Below are positions 1 to 7,874 of a stretch of 64,000 nt of DNA, piece after piece. A program made the translations under genes and the position numbers. The first letter of the stretch is position 1, and every line of letters starts with the position of its first letter. A model generated the notes under the pieces. It saw only the letters and a program-made list of their open reading frames with translations, ran no database searches and was not told where the DNA came from. Origin of the DNA: DASXRA01 sp036558905 (GTDB lineage: Bacteria > Actinomycetota > Actinomycetes > Mycobacteriales > Jatrophihabitantaceae). The DNA lies in contig DATBER010000105.1 in NCBI GenBank assembly GCA_036558905.1, positions 12,520 to 76,519 on the forward strand, read 5' to 3'.

Positions 1-1318
1 TCGGCGTGGTGATCGTCGTAGCCCCGACGAACGCCACCCCCACGCCGCCGACCTTCTTGATCACGTACGGTGCCAGCAGCGGCTGACCGGTCGCGTCGCT
101 GATCACGTTGGCGTCGACCACCGGGAAGTTCAGCGGGTCGAACCTGATCGACGGGTCGATCGTCGACTGCCCGCCGTTGACCTGGCGCAGCATCTCGGGC
201 ACGCCGCGGTCGAACTCGTGATTGCCGAGCGTGCCGACGTCGACGCCCATGAGGTTCAGCGCGTCCAGGGTCGGCTTGTCGCGCAGCAGGCCGGACTCGG
301 GCGGGCTGGCGCCCACCATGTCGCCGGCCTCGACGGTGACCGTGTTGGGCTCGCTCGCCCGGGCCTGCTCCAGGTAGGTGGCCAAGGTGGCGATGCCGCC
401 GGCCGAGTCCTTCACGCCGGTGTACGGATCGGTGTAGGTCAGCCCCTTGCCGGTGATGTTGCCGTGCACGTCGTTGAAGCCGAGGATCTGCCCGGTCGTG
501 TACTTGTTGCCGCCCTTGATGATGTCGGTCAGCACCCGGCCCTGCGCCTGCAGCGGTGGGTTGAAGCCGCCGAGCACGGCCAGGGTGGGCGCCAGGTCGA
601 CGGCCCGCACGCCGCGGACGCTCGAGTCGTGCACGATGTTCGGGCCGCCCGCCACGAACGTCGCGTGCATGTTGATGTTGTGGGCCAGATCGACGTAGTC
701 GGGCAGGTAGCCGTGCTGGCCGAAGAACAACGACGGGGCCACCAGGGTGCCCACCGTGTTGCCGTCGAACTGGTACGGCACCTTCGTCACGACCACGACG
801 TCACCCGAACGGGTCGGGTTCAGCGAATCGCTACCGTCGACATTTGCCAGCTGCGCCTTGGTGAACACCGCCGACACGACCTTCGGACCGAGCGCCTGGT
901 AGGCGGCGACGATCTGGTCGACGGTCGCCTGGTACTGGGCCGGGTCGAGCACGCCGTCGGGGTTGCGGCCCTTGACGCTGAGGTAGATCTGCGCGGTGCC
1001 GCCGGCCCAGCACGCCTTGGCGACGGTGCCGCCCGGGGCGCTGGCCGCGGCGGGCCGGCAGTTGCCGGTCTGCTCGACGTCCTGCAGGCCGAGCTGCTTG
1101 AGCACGAGCGGCGCGTCGACGGCGTACCACTGCGGGGCGAAGCCATGATCGCTGGAGGCCAGAATGTCGGTGTTCGGGCCGAACATCGAGCGGATCAGGC
1201 CCAGCCGCTCGTCGGCCGAGTGGTAGGCGCCGATCAGGTAGTTCAGCCGCTGGCTCACCCGGTGATCGCGTGGCCCGGTGCCGGCCACTCGGTCGTAGTA
1301 CGGTAGATATTGCCGGAG
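1..1318 (-). pseudogene. 5'-truncated phosphodiesterase/5'-nucleotidase chimera, runs off window
   Basis: One open minus-strand frame runs from an in-frame TAG (1319-1321) to the window edge. The first half reads like the C-terminal half of an alkaline-phosphatase-superfamily phosphodiesterase, with SSDHGFAP (about 1150) and later VRAVDLAPTLAVLGGF. It then passes directly into a UshA-like metallophosphatase domain with FNDVHGN, VEAGDMVGASPP and LGNHEFDRG (about 220-480). The phosphodiesterase half should be preceded by a signal peptide and a metal-binding N-terminal region with the catalytic Thr/Ser. None of this is present: the first possible start is a GTG at 1288, ten codons after the stop, and upstream lies an unrelated methyltransferase gene ending at 1328. 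The 5' portion is therefore missing. The intact protein would be secreted and hydrolyse nucleotides or phosphodiesters. I am confident of the domains and of the truncation; the cause (deletion, rearrangement or assembly join) is inference. Confidence 0.75.
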
Positions 1319-1327
1319 CTATGCGTT

Positions 1328-1891
1328 TCAGGCGGCCTCGGGCTTGTGCGCGAGGAACGTCATCCCGATGTCGACGGCCACGGTGATCCGGCCGCAGCCG
1401 AGCTCGCGTAGCCGATCGAGCAGGTAGCCCGGGGCGATCGGGTTGTAGGTGTCGCCCTCGTGGAACTGGCGCAGCTGCTCACTGGCGACGCTGTCGCCGC
1501 CGACGATCAGGCCGCCGGGGCGCACGACCCGCACCAGCTCGGCCAGCACCTTGTCCTGCCGTTCGCGGGTCGGCACGTGGTGCAGCATCGTGAACGTCGC
1601 CGCCGCGTCGAACGTCCCGTCGCCGAACTCGAGCGCCGACGCGTCGCCGAGCCGGACGTCGACGTCGGGGAACCGCTCGACGAGCTTCGCGACCGCCGGG
1701 GCCTCGGCCTCGACGGCGGTCAGCATCTCGACCCGTCGGCGCAACCAGTCGGTGGCCGCCCCCGGACCGGGGCCGACCTCGATCAGGTTCGGGCCGAGCT
1801 CGAGGTCGCCGAGCAGCGGGCTGAGCACTTCGGTCTGCAGGTGCTCGGCCCACTCGGGGCTGCTGCACAGGGCGGCATGCTCCTCGTTCAT
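1328..1891 (-). CDS. Class I SAM-dependent methyltransferase
   Basis: This 187-residue protein has a class I methyltransferase fold. Motif I is LIEVGPGPGAATDWL (about residues 35-50), followed by an acidic loop (VEAEAP), the motif II region LEFGDGTFDAAATFTMLHH and the post-motif VVRPGGLIVGGD. The ATG at 1891 starts the protein just before the family core; longer versions of the frame run back into the divergent AraC gene. The substrate cannot be read from the sequence, and a small-molecule or lipid target is as likely as any other. The gene ends ten bases before the truncated phosphodiesterase gene on the same strand. It is divergent from the AraC-type regulator at 1992, with 100 bp between the starts, so the regulator may control it. 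Confidence 0.8.
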   Translation of the reverse strand: MNEEHAALCSSPEWAEHLQTEVLSPLLGDLELGPNLIEVGPGPGAATDWLRRRVEMLTAVEAEAPAVAKLVERFPDVDVRLGDASALEFGDGTFDAAATFTMLHHVPTRERQDKVLAELVRVVRPGGLIVGGDSVASEQLRQFHEGDTYNPIAPGYLLDRLRELGCGRITVAVDIGMTFLAHKPEAA

Positions 1892-1991
1892 GCCGGCCAC
1901 GCTAGAAAGGCCGGCCGGCGTCGTCCACCGCGTACGCTGCCAGGTTACGTCGCGTACCGGACAACCGGCCGTCCTGGTCGCGACGTTCGCC

Positions 1992-2681
1992 ATGGGGCCG
2001 ACCACCCGGTACTGCCGGCACGTGCACGACGAGCATCAGCTGGCCTGGGCGCCCACGGGCGTGCTGACCGTCGAGACCGACGTCGGCACCTGGGTGCTGC
2101 CGCCGACCCGGGCGTTGTGGATCCCGTCCGGCGTGCCGCACGAGACGTCGGCCAACGGCCCGACGACCATGCGTTCGGCCTACCTGAGCCCCGACCTCGG
2201 TCCCGAGTGGACGGCGCCCCAGCCGGTGCTGGCCCGGCCGGTACTGGCCGAGCTGATCCATCATCTGGCCGACGCATCGTTGGGCGCTTCCCAGAGGAGG
2301 CGCGCCGAGGCGGTGTTGCTCGACCTGCTGGAACCCGTCGCGGTGGCCACCATCGACGCGCCGATGCCGCGCGACGCCCGCGCGCTCGACGTCGCCCGGG
2401 CGCTGCTGGCCGAGCCGGCCGATCCGCGCAGTCTGGACGAGTGGGGCCGCCACGTCGGGGCGAGCGCGCGCACCTTGGCCCGCGCGTTCCGGGCCGACAC
2501 CGGACTGGGCTTCGCCCGATGGCGCACCCTCGTCCGGATTCGTGGCGCGCTGCCCGCCCTGGCCGCGGGCGAGCCGGTGGGTAACGTCGCCCGCCGGGTG
2601 GGCTACGAGACGGCCAGCGCCTTCGTGGCCGCGTTCCGCCGCGAGACCGGCGTGACGCCCGGCGCCTACTTTCGCCGCTGA
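1992..2681 (+). CDS. AraC-family transcriptional regulator with N-terminal cupin
   Basis: The 229-residue protein begins with a short AraC-binding cupin (residues 5-80) whose motifs include RHVHDEHQLAWAP and LWIPSGVPHE. It ends with a double helix-turn-helix AraC domain, with SLDEWGRHVGASARTLARAF for the first helix pair and IGNVARRVGYE-like residues (here VGNVARRVGYETASAF) for the second. The cupin His residues would bind metal or ligand. I chose the ATG at 1992. Close relatives may start about 15 residues earlier, since the in-frame upstream codons (SRTGQPAVLVATFA) look protein-like but offer no good start. It is divergent from the methyltransferase and 52 bp upstream of a small membrane-protein gene, either of which may be a target. 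Confidence 0.85.
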   Translation: MGPTTRYCRHVHDEHQLAWAPTGVLTVETDVGTWVLPPTRALWIPSGVPHETSANGPTTMRSAYLSPDLGPEWTAPQPVLARPVLAELIHHLADASLGASQRRRAEAVLLDLLEPVAVATIDAPMPRDARALDVARALLAEPADPRSLDEWGRHVGASARTLARAFRADTGLGFARWRTLVRIRGALPALAAGEPVGNVARRVGYETASAFVAAFRRETGVTPGAYFRR

Positions 2682-2733
2682 TGTATCTGCCCGGCGCCCC
2701 CGCCTTCTTCCCAGTATCGCGAAGGGGAGAGCG

Positions 2734-3120
2734 ATGGACGTCCACCGGTTGTCGCACGCGAGCATGCCGCTGTTGCGCATGCCCGAGACCATGCCGCGAC
2801 CGCTCGTCGCCGTGAGCGCCATGCTGGTACTCGCCGGGCTGGACGTGCTCGGCGCCGTCCTGGCCAAGCGCTGGGCCGACGGCGGTTCGCTGGTGGTCTT
2901 CGTCGGCGGCTTGAGCGTCTTCGGTGTGTTGTTCTGGATCTACGGCTCGAGCCTGCGCTACGCCGAGTTGGTGCCGGTCACGTTCGGCTGGATCGCCGCG
3001 CTGCAGATCGGGCTGATGCTGATCGAGCGCACCCGGGCCGCGACCGGAGTGCCGGTCGGGCACTGGGTCGCGGCCGGCGTGATCATCGGGCTGGAGGGCT
3101 ACCTCCTCGCGGGACACTAG
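2734..3120 (+). CDS. Small four-helix membrane protein, DMT/SMR-like
   Basis: This 128-residue protein has about four hydrophobic helices (about residues 28-47, 52-71, 78-98 and 108-126). It resembles half-size members of the drug/metabolite transporter superfamily. The AELVPVTFGW stretch is typical of actinobacterial proteins annotated only as membrane proteins. A GAAGGGGAGA ribosome-binding site precedes the ATG at 2734. It lies downstream of the AraC regulator on the same strand and may be co-transcribed with it. No transported substrate can be inferred. I am sure it is a real membrane-protein gene and unsure of the family name. Confidence 0.65.
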   Translation: MDVHRLSHASMPLLRMPETMPRPLVAVSAMLVLAGLDVLGAVLAKRWADGGSLVVFVGGLSVFGVLFWIYGSSLRYAELVPVTFGWIAALQIGLMLIERTRAATGVPVGHWVAAGVIIGLEGYLLAGH

Positions 3121-3187
3121 TCGAGCTGCAGGTCGTCGACGCACTGCCACCCAGGTCGCCGTCGTCGCAGTGCGAAATGATGAGCTC

Positions 3188-3209
3188 GTTCCGGTCAGGT
3201 TCCGGTCAG
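3188..3209 (+). promoter_or_regulatory. Tandem 11-bp direct repeat upstream of ABC exporter
   Basis: Two perfect copies of GTTCCGGTCAG lie end to end, about 75 bp before the ABC ATPase start. Exact 11-bp spacing puts both copies on the same helix face. This is the layout used by OmpR/PhoB-type response regulators that bind direct repeats. No two-component genes are visible nearby, so the binding protein is unknown. Confidence 0.4.
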
Positions 3210-3280
3210 GCGCAAATCAGGGGTGGACTCCGGGAAGTCACCGATCCGCCGAACGGCCCGATGCGCGCAACATCCTCGGT

Positions 3281-4225
3281 GTGATCGAGGTGCGAGAACT
3301 GAGCAAGCAGTTCGGCCGGGTGCACGCGGTCGACGGACTGAGCTTCGACGTAGTGCCCGGGCGGGTTACCGGATTCCTCGGCCCGAACGGGGCCGGCAAG
3401 TCCACGACGATGCGGCTGATCCTCGGACTGGACCGGCCGACCCGTGGGCAGGTGACGGTGAATGGCCGCCGGTACGGCGAGCTGCGCCGGCCGTTGCACG
3501 AGGTCGGTGCCGTGCTGGAGGTGCGCGCCGTCCATGGCGGTCGCAGCGCCTACAACCACCTGCTGTGCCTGGCCCAGAGCAACGGCATCGGCCGGCGTCG
3601 GGTCGCGGAGGTGCTGGACCTGGTCGGATTGGAGCCGGCCGGGCGACGACGGGCCGGCACGTTCTCCCTCGGCATGAGCCAGCGATTGGGGCTGGCCGCC
3701 GCGTTGCTCGGCGACCCGCCGGTGCTGCTGTGCGACGAGCCGGTGAACGGCCTCGACCCCGAGGGCATCCTGTGGATCCGGACGTTGCTGCGCTCACTGG
3801 CCGCCGAGGGGCGCACGGTGTTCGTGTCCAGCCACCTGATGAGCGAGATGGCGCTGACCGCCGACCATCTGATCGTGGTCGGCCAGGGCCGGCTGATCGC
3901 CGACGCGTCGACCGGCGAGATCATCGCGCGCAGCTCGGCGAACAACGTGCTGGTGCGCTCGCCCGAGGCGGTGCGGCTCGGGGTGCTCCTGGTCGAGGCC
4001 GGCGCGCAGGTTCGCCCGGTCGACGGCGCGATACCCGGCGGCTCAACCGCGGGAGCCGGCACCGTCTTGCACGTGAGCGGCCTCGACTGTGCGGCGATCG
4101 GCGACCTGGCCGCCCGGCACGGCATCGCCGTCCACGAGCTGACCCCGCAGGCGGCCTCGCTGGAGGCGGCGTTCATGGAGCTGACCCGGGACAGCGTCGA
4201 GTTCCACGTGGAGGTGGCGCCATGA
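3281..4225 (+). CDS. ABC-2 type exporter, ATP-binding subunit
   Basis: The 314-residue ATPase has Walker A GPNGAGKST (about residues 32-40), a signature region FSLGMSQRLGLAAALLG in which LGMSQ replaces the usual LSGGQ, Walker B VLLCDEP and an H-loop SSHLMSE. The C-terminal 80 residues are the variable region typical of exporters with simple ABC-2 partners. I chose the GTG at 3281 because the first domain residues (VIEVRELSKQFG) start there; the frame extends upstream without protein-like sequence. Its stop overlaps the permease ATG (ATGA at 4222-4225), so the two form one operon. The likely role is export of a drug, peptide or lipid; the substrate is unknown. A tandem 11-bp repeat upstream may be the control site. 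Confidence 0.88.
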   Translation: MIEVRELSKQFGRVHAVDGLSFDVVPGRVTGFLGPNGAGKSTTMRLILGLDRPTRGQVTVNGRRYGELRRPLHEVGAVLEVRAVHGGRSAYNHLLCLAQSNGIGRRRVAEVLDLVGLEPAGRRRAGTFSLGMSQRLGLAAALLGDPPVLLCDEPVNGLDPEGILWIRTLLRSLAAEGRTVFVSSHLMSEMALTADHLIVVGQGRLIADASTGEIIARSSANNVLVRSPEAVRLGVLLVEAGAQVRPVDGAIPGGSTAGAGTVLHVSGLDCAAIGDLAARHGIAVHELTPQAASLEAAFMELTRDSVEFHVEVAP

Positions 4226-4995
4226 CCACGATCGGCTTCGGCAACGTGTTGCGTAGCGAGTGGACCAAGCTGCGCTCGGTGCGATCGACCTACTGGACGA
4301 CGCTCTTCTCGGTGCTCGTCACGATCGGGGTGGGCGTGATCGTCTGCGCCAAGTGGGCGAGTGACATCCGGCACTCGCCGGGTGACACGCTCGATCCCAC
4401 GCTGGCCAGCCTCAACGGCCTCTTCCTGACGCAGGTGGCGGTCGGCACGCTGGGCGTGCTGGTGATCAGCTCCGAATACGGCACCGGCATGATCCGGGCG
4501 ACGTTCGGCGCGGTGCCGCAACGGCGGATCGTGCTGGCCGCCAAGGCGCTCGTGTTCACCGCTGTCGTCCTGGTGGGCGGCGAGTTCCTGAGCTTCACCG
4601 CGTTCGGCATCGGGCAGGCGATCCTGCACGGTGCGCACGCCGGCGCGTCGCTCGGTCAGCCCGAGGTGCTGCGCGCCGTGGTCGGGGGCGGGCTGTACCT
4701 CGCCGCGGTGGGGCTGCTCGGGTTCGGGCTCGGCGCGCTGATCCGGCACACCGCCGGGGCGCTGTCGGCGTTCTTCGGTGTGCTGTTCGCGCTGACTGCA
4801 CTGGCCGATCTGCTGCCCTCGTCGTGGCGCAACGACGTCATCCCGTACATGCCGGCCAATGCCGGAACGCAGATCTTCAGCGTCGACCGGGTGCACGACG
4901 CGCTCGCGCCCTGGGCCGGGCTGGGCGTGTTGTGCCTCTACGCGGCGGCGGCGATAACGGCGGCGACGGTGCTGGTGACCCGCCGCGACGCCTGA
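4222..4995 (+). CDS. ABC-2 type exporter, permease subunit
   Basis: The 257-residue integral membrane protein has about six hydrophobic segments. Its N-terminus (RSEWTKLRSVRSTYWT) is the hallmark of actinobacterial ABC-2 permeases that pair with one ATPase. The SSEYGTGMIRATFGAVP motif in the second cytoplasmic stretch is also characteristic. It overlaps the ATPase gene by four bases and ends three bases before a 49-bp hairpin of family A. That hairpin probably terminates the operon. Confidence 0.88.
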   Translation: MTTIGFGNVLRSEWTKLRSVRSTYWTTLFSVLVTIGVGVIVCAKWASDIRHSPGDTLDPTLASLNGLFLTQVAVGTLGVLVISSEYGTGMIRATFGAVPQRRIVLAAKALVFTAVVLVGGEFLSFTAFGIGQAILHGAHAGASLGQPEVLRAVVGGGLYLAAVGLLGFGLGALIRHTAGALSAFFGVLFALTALADLLPSSWRNDVIPYMPANAGTQIFSVDRVHDALAPWAGLGVLCLYAAAAITAATVLVTRRDA

Positions 4996-4997
4996 CT

Positions 4998-5046
4998 CGA
5001 TCGTGCAACCCTCGGCCGCGTCAGGCGGCCCACGGTTGCACGATCG
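4998..5046. repeat. Family A palindrome, copy A1
   Basis: This 49-bp inverted repeat has outer arms CGATCGTGCAAC and GTTGCACGATCG, inner arms GGCCGC and GCGGCC, and a five-base loop GTCAG. Four mismatched bases separate the outer and inner arms on each side. It begins three bases after the permease stop and 47 bases before the DUF1801 gene, both on the plus strand. It probably acts as a terminator. Five related copies occur in the window. Confidence 0.85.
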
Positions 5047-5092
5047 GTCTTCTCGCGCTGGACTCGCTGATCGGCCGGCATAGGGTGACGCG

Positions 5093-5497
5093 ATGAGCTA
5101 CGAGGTCGACCCGCGCGTCGACGCCTACATCGACGCGCTACCCGACTGGCAGCAGGCGATCTGTCACGAGGTGCGCGAGATCGTGCACGCCGCCGACCCC
5201 GAGGTCGTCGAGACGATCAAGCGGACCGTACAGCCGTACTTCGTGCTGCAGGGCAACATCTGCGCACTGCTGGCGGCCAAGGATCACGTGAACGTGTTCG
5301 TCTACGACGGCGGCATCGTGCCCGATCCCGAGGGCATCATCACCGCGGGGCACGACAACCAGACGGCCCGTACCGTGGCGTACAGCAAGGGCGAGAAGAT
5401 CAACCGCCGGGCGCTCGGAAACATGTTCGAGCAGATCATCGCCAACAACCGGGCCGGTGGCTGGCGCAAGCTCAAGCGCGAGGCAGCCGGCGGATGA
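5093..5497 (+). CDS. DUF1801 (YdhG-like) domain protein
   Basis: This 134-residue cytoplasmic protein matches the DUF1801/YdhG fold over its whole length. Family features include VDAYIDALPDWQQAICHEVRE at the start, PEVVETIKRTVQPYF in the middle and an aromatic-rich ligand-pocket segment. The biochemical role of the family is not known. Its TGA overlaps the ATG of the YdeI-like gene (5494-5497), a pairing that makes sense because DUF1801-like and OmdA domains often occur together in longer YdeI proteins. Confidence 0.8.
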   Translation: MSYEVDPRVDAYIDALPDWQQAICHEVREIVHAADPEVVETIKRTVQPYFVLQGNICALLAAKDHVNVFVYDGGIVPDPEGIITAGHDNQTARTVAYSKGEKINRRALGNMFEQIIANNRAGGWRKLKREAAGG

Positions 5498-5874
5498 CCG
5501 AGCGGCATCCGTCGGACGGCTGGCCGGTCCTGCCGTTCGCGACGGCGGCGGCGTTCGAGGCCTGGCTGGACAAGCACCACGCCGACGGCACCGGGTTGTG
5601 GGTGAAGTTCGCCAAGCAGAACCGCGGCATCGCGTCGGTCACGTTCGACGAGGCGCTCGAGGTCGCCATGTGCTTCGGCTGGGTCGACTCGAAGATGTAC
5701 CGGGTGGACGACGACTACTACGTACTGCGATGGCAACGGCGCAGGCCCAAGTCGAACTGGTCGGTGCGCAACAAGGAGCTGGCCCAGCTGCTGATCGCTC
5801 AGGGACGCATGCGACCGTCCGGCCTGGCCCAGATCGAGGCGGCCAAGGCGGACGGTCGCTGGAACGCGTCCTAG
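5494..5874 (+). CDS. YdeI/OmpD-associated family protein, C-terminally short
   Basis: The 126-residue sequence follows the N-terminal part of YdeI-type proteins closely: LPFATAAAFEAWLDKHH, GLWVKFAKQNRGI, FGWVDSKMYRVDDDYY and LIAQGRMRPSGLAQIEAAK. Full-length relatives, as I recall them, are about 190 residues and continue after DGRWxAA with an OmdA-type C-terminal domain. Here a TAG follows DGRWNAS directly, and the stop overlaps by three bases the stop of the convergent VOC gene. The C-terminal domain therefore seems to have been lost, perhaps when the VOC gene was placed here. The remaining domain may still fold. Function in the family is uncertain (links to envelope-stress and bacteriocin tolerance have been suggested). 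Confidence 0.75.
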   Translation: MTERHPSDGWPVLPFATAAAFEAWLDKHHADGTGLWVKFAKQNRGIASVTFDEALEVAMCFGWVDSKMYRVDDDYYVLRWQRRRPKSNWSVRNKELAQLLIAQGRMRPSGLAQIEAAKADGRWNAS

Positions 5875-6221
5875 TTCTCCTGGATGAATCCGACAACGTT
5901 GCCGTCGGCGTCCTTGACCGAGGCGACCAGGCGCTTGCCGCCGCTGCCGAAGTCGGTGAGCTCCTGGTGGGTCTGGGCGCCGTCGGCCAGCAGCGCCTCG
6001 ACGCTCTGCTTGATGTCGTCGACCTGCCAGTACACGGCCGGACCGCTCAGGCCCTTGTCGTACCCGTTCGGGTCGAGGCCGATCTCCTGGCCGCCGACGT
6101 TGTACTGCACGTAGTACGCCTCGTCCATCACCGGCTCGGCGCCCAGCGCCTTGCTGAACAGCGCCTTGGCGGCGGCGAGGTCCTTGACCGGGTAGATGAT
6201 CGTCTTCACGCCAGACGTCAT
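5871..6221 (-). CDS. VOC-family (glyoxalase/bleomycin-resistance fold) protein
   Basis: The 116-residue protein has the paired beta-alpha-beta-beta-beta modules of the vicinal oxygen chelate superfamily, beginning TSGVKTIIYPVKDLAAAKAL and ending VKDADGNVVGFIQ. The typical metal-ligand positions are partly replaced, so it could be a binding protein rather than a metalloenzyme. It is divergent from the ECF41 sigma factor at 6308, with 86 bp between the starts. That spacing places it in the usual neighbourhood of small enzymes controlled by ECF41 factors. Confidence 0.8.
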   Translation of the reverse strand: MTSGVKTIIYPVKDLAAAKALFSKALGAEPVMDEAYYVQYNVGGQEIGLDPNGYDKGLSGPAVYWQVDDIKQSVEALLADGAQTHQELTDFGSGGKRLVASVKDADGNVVGFIQEN

Positions 6222-6244
6222 GGCTTGCTCCTCATCGTGGTTGG

Positions 6245-6266
6245 GTCACATCGACCGGATCTCGTC
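6245..6266 (+). promoter_or_regulatory. Candidate ECF41 autoregulatory promoter
   Basis: GTCACA at 6245-6250 is followed by CGTC at 6263-6266, resembling the TGTCACA and CGTC elements reported for ECF41 promoters. The 12-mer core GTCACATCSACC recurs 62 bases before the second ECF41 gene (27177-28049). Here the distance to the start codon is 63 bases. Spacing between the two boxes is shorter than I would expect, so this is a candidate only. Confidence 0.35.
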
Positions 6267-6307
6267 GGTCATATCGATGACCGGCTCCGGCGAAGGAATG
6301 TGACGAC

Positions 6308-7153
6308 ATGGATTGGCTAGCCGAACAGTTCGAGCAGAACCGGCCGCATCTGCGGGCGGTGGCCTACCGGATGCTGGGCTCGCCCAGCGAGGCGGACGAC
6401 GCCGTGCAGGACGCCTGGCTGCGGGTGAGCCGGGCCGATACGAGCGACGTGCAGAACCTGACCGGCTGGCTGACCACCGTGGTGGCCCGGGTGTGCCTGA
6501 ACATGCTGCAGGCGCGCAAGATCCGCCGCGAGGACCCGCTCGGTCAGCACGACGAGCCGGTCGACGCGGCCGGACCGGAGGACGAGGCGGTACTGGCCGA
6601 GTCGGTCGGGCTGGCCCTGCTGGTCGTGCTCGACACGCTCGCTCCGGCCGAGCGGCTGGCGTTCGTGCTGCACGACATGTTCGCCATGCCGTTCGAGGAC
6701 ATCGCTCCGATCGTCGGACGTTCGCCGGCCGCCGCCCGGCAGCTGGCCAGCCGGGCCCGCCGACGCGTCCAGGGTTCGGGCTCGGTGCCCGAATCTGATC
6801 GGGCCCGGCAGCGCGAGACCGTCGACGCGTTCCTCGCCGCCTCGCGCAGTGGCGACTTCGCCGCGCTGCTCGCCCTACTCGATCCCGACGTGGTGCTGCG
6901 AGCCGACGCGGCTGCCGTGCAAACAGGCGCCACGACCGACGTCATCGGAGCGCGGGCCGTCGCCGAGCAGTTCGCCGGGCGGGCCCGGGCCGCGCGGCCG
7001 GCCTACATCGACGGCGCGGCCGGCCTGGTGTGGATGCAGGGGGGTCAGACCCGGGTGGTCTTCGACTTCACGATCGTCGACGGCAAGATCGCCGAGATCG
7101 AGATCCTGGCCGACCCCGCGCGGTTGAGCGACCTGGAAATCACCCTAGGCTGA
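6308..7153 (+). CDS. ECF41-type sigma factor with SnoaL-like C-terminal domain
   Basis: The 281-residue protein has sigma region 2 (residues 8-75: LRAVAYRMLGSPSEADDAVQ, LTGWLTTVVARVCLNML), region 4 (about 108-160: AERLAFVLHDMFAMPFEDIA, RSPAAARQLASRARRRV) and a C-terminal SnoaL_2/NTF2-like domain (about 170-281). This is the ECF41 architecture, in which the fused domain replaces a separate anti-sigma factor and modulates activity. WLTTVVAR in the region 2/4 linker is a group hallmark. It is divergent from a VOC gene, a plausible target, and shares an upstream element with the second ECF41 gene in the window. It is followed two bases later by a family A hairpin. Confidence 0.9.
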   Translation: MDWLAEQFEQNRPHLRAVAYRMLGSPSEADDAVQDAWLRVSRADTSDVQNLTGWLTTVVARVCLNMLQARKIRREDPLGQHDEPVDAAGPEDEAVLAESVGLALLVVLDTLAPAERLAFVLHDMFAMPFEDIAPIVGRSPAAARQLASRARRRVQGSGSVPESDRARQRETVDAFLAASRSGDFAALLALLDPDVVLRADAAAVQTGATTDVIGARAVAEQFAGRARAARPAYIDGAAGLVWMQGGQTRVVFDFTIVDGKIAEIEILADPARLSDLEITLG

Positions 7154-7154
7154 C

Positions 7155-7203
7155 CGATCGTGCAACTTCTGGCCGCCTGACGCGGCCGAGGGTTGCACGA
7201 TCG
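7155..7203. repeat. Family A palindrome, copy A2
   Basis: The arms are CGATCGTGCAAC and GTTGCACGATCG with inner arms GGCCGC/GCGGCC. The loop is CTGAC, the reverse complement of the loop in A1, so this copy is inverted relative to A1. It fills the gap between the convergent sigma-factor stop (7153) and TetR stop (7212), and probably acts as a bidirectional terminator. Confidence 0.85.
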
Positions 7204-7211
7204 GGAAGTGG

Positions 7212-7778
7212 CTAGGCGCGGTAGCGCAGGCCGTCCATGAGCAGGTCGAGCAACCGGCCGGCCTGCTTGCGGCGATCGGACTCGGCGGTGGCCAGGGACA
7301 GGCCGCTCAGGCTGATCAGCACGTCCTCCGGATCGATATCGTCACGCAGCGAATTGGCCTCCGCCCCGGCACGCAGCAGCGTGGTGAGCGCGCCGATCAG
7401 GCGATCGCGGCTTTCCGAGAACGGGTCGCCGCCCGAGGCGATCAGCGCCTTCAGGGCGTCGCCCATGCCGCGCTTGGTGGTCATGTAGTCGACAAAGCGG
7501 TCCATCCAGGTGCGTAGCGCCCGGTCGGGCGGCAACCGCTTCAGCAGCCGCACGGCCGAGTCGCACAGCCGGTACAGCTCGCTGCGGTAGGCGGCGTCGA
7601 CGAGCGCCTCGCGGGTGGGGAAGTGCCGGTACAGGGTGCCGATACCGACGCCGGCCTCCTTGGCGATCGCCTCGAGCGTGACGTCCGGCCCGTCGTGCGA
7701 GAGCGTGCGGACGGCAACCTCGAGCAGCCGGTCGCGATTGCGCTGCGCGTCGGCTCGCAGCGGTCGAGTGGCTGCCAT
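7212..7778 (-). CDS. TetR-family repressor
   Basis: The 188-residue protein has an N-terminal TetR helix-turn-helix (residues 8-58) with LRADAQRNRDRLLEVAVRTL and VGIGTLYRHFPTREALVDA. The C-terminal domain has the KALIASGG and DDIDPEDVLISLSGLSLATAE segments seen in SACE_7040-like relatives. A GTG lies directly before the chosen ATG, and a GAGGAG ribosome-binding site precedes both. It is divergent from an SDR gene at 7875. The intergenic region carries two inverted repeats that look like its operator, so it probably represses itself and the SDR gene. The N-terminus closely resembles the TetR protein at 41934, which has a related operator. Confidence 0.88.
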   Translation of the reverse strand: MAATRPLRADAQRNRDRLLEVAVRTLSHDGPDVTLEAIAKEAGVGIGTLYRHFPTREALVDAAYRSELYRLCDSAVRLLKRLPPDRALRTWMDRFVDYMTTKRGMGDALKALIASGGDPFSESRDRLIGALTTLLRAGAEANSLRDDIDPEDVLISLSGLSLATAESDRRKQAGRLLDLLMDGLRYRA

Positions 7779-7799
7779 CACACTCCTCGGCGGAACGAA

Positions 7800-7843
7800 C
7801 CGGAGGGCACTCCGGTTGGGTCGGAGGAACGGAGGATCCTCCG
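7800..7843. promoter_or_regulatory. Candidate TetR operators between tetR and SDR gene
   Basis: Two inverted repeats lie in the divergent region: CCGGAGGGCACTCCGG (7800-7815; 6-bp arms, 4-bp centre) and the perfect 14-mer CGGAGGATCCTCCG (7830-7843). The 10-mer CACTCCGGTT (7808-7817) recurs in the operator region of the other TetR gene at about 42526-42535. Confidence 0.6.
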
Positions 7844-7874
7844 CTTACAGCTTACCGAGACGGGACAACGTCGA

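Noticed and set aside
1449..1991. Upstream extension of the AraC reading frame
   Set aside because: The extension is antisense to the methyltransferase and not protein-like until the last 15 codons.
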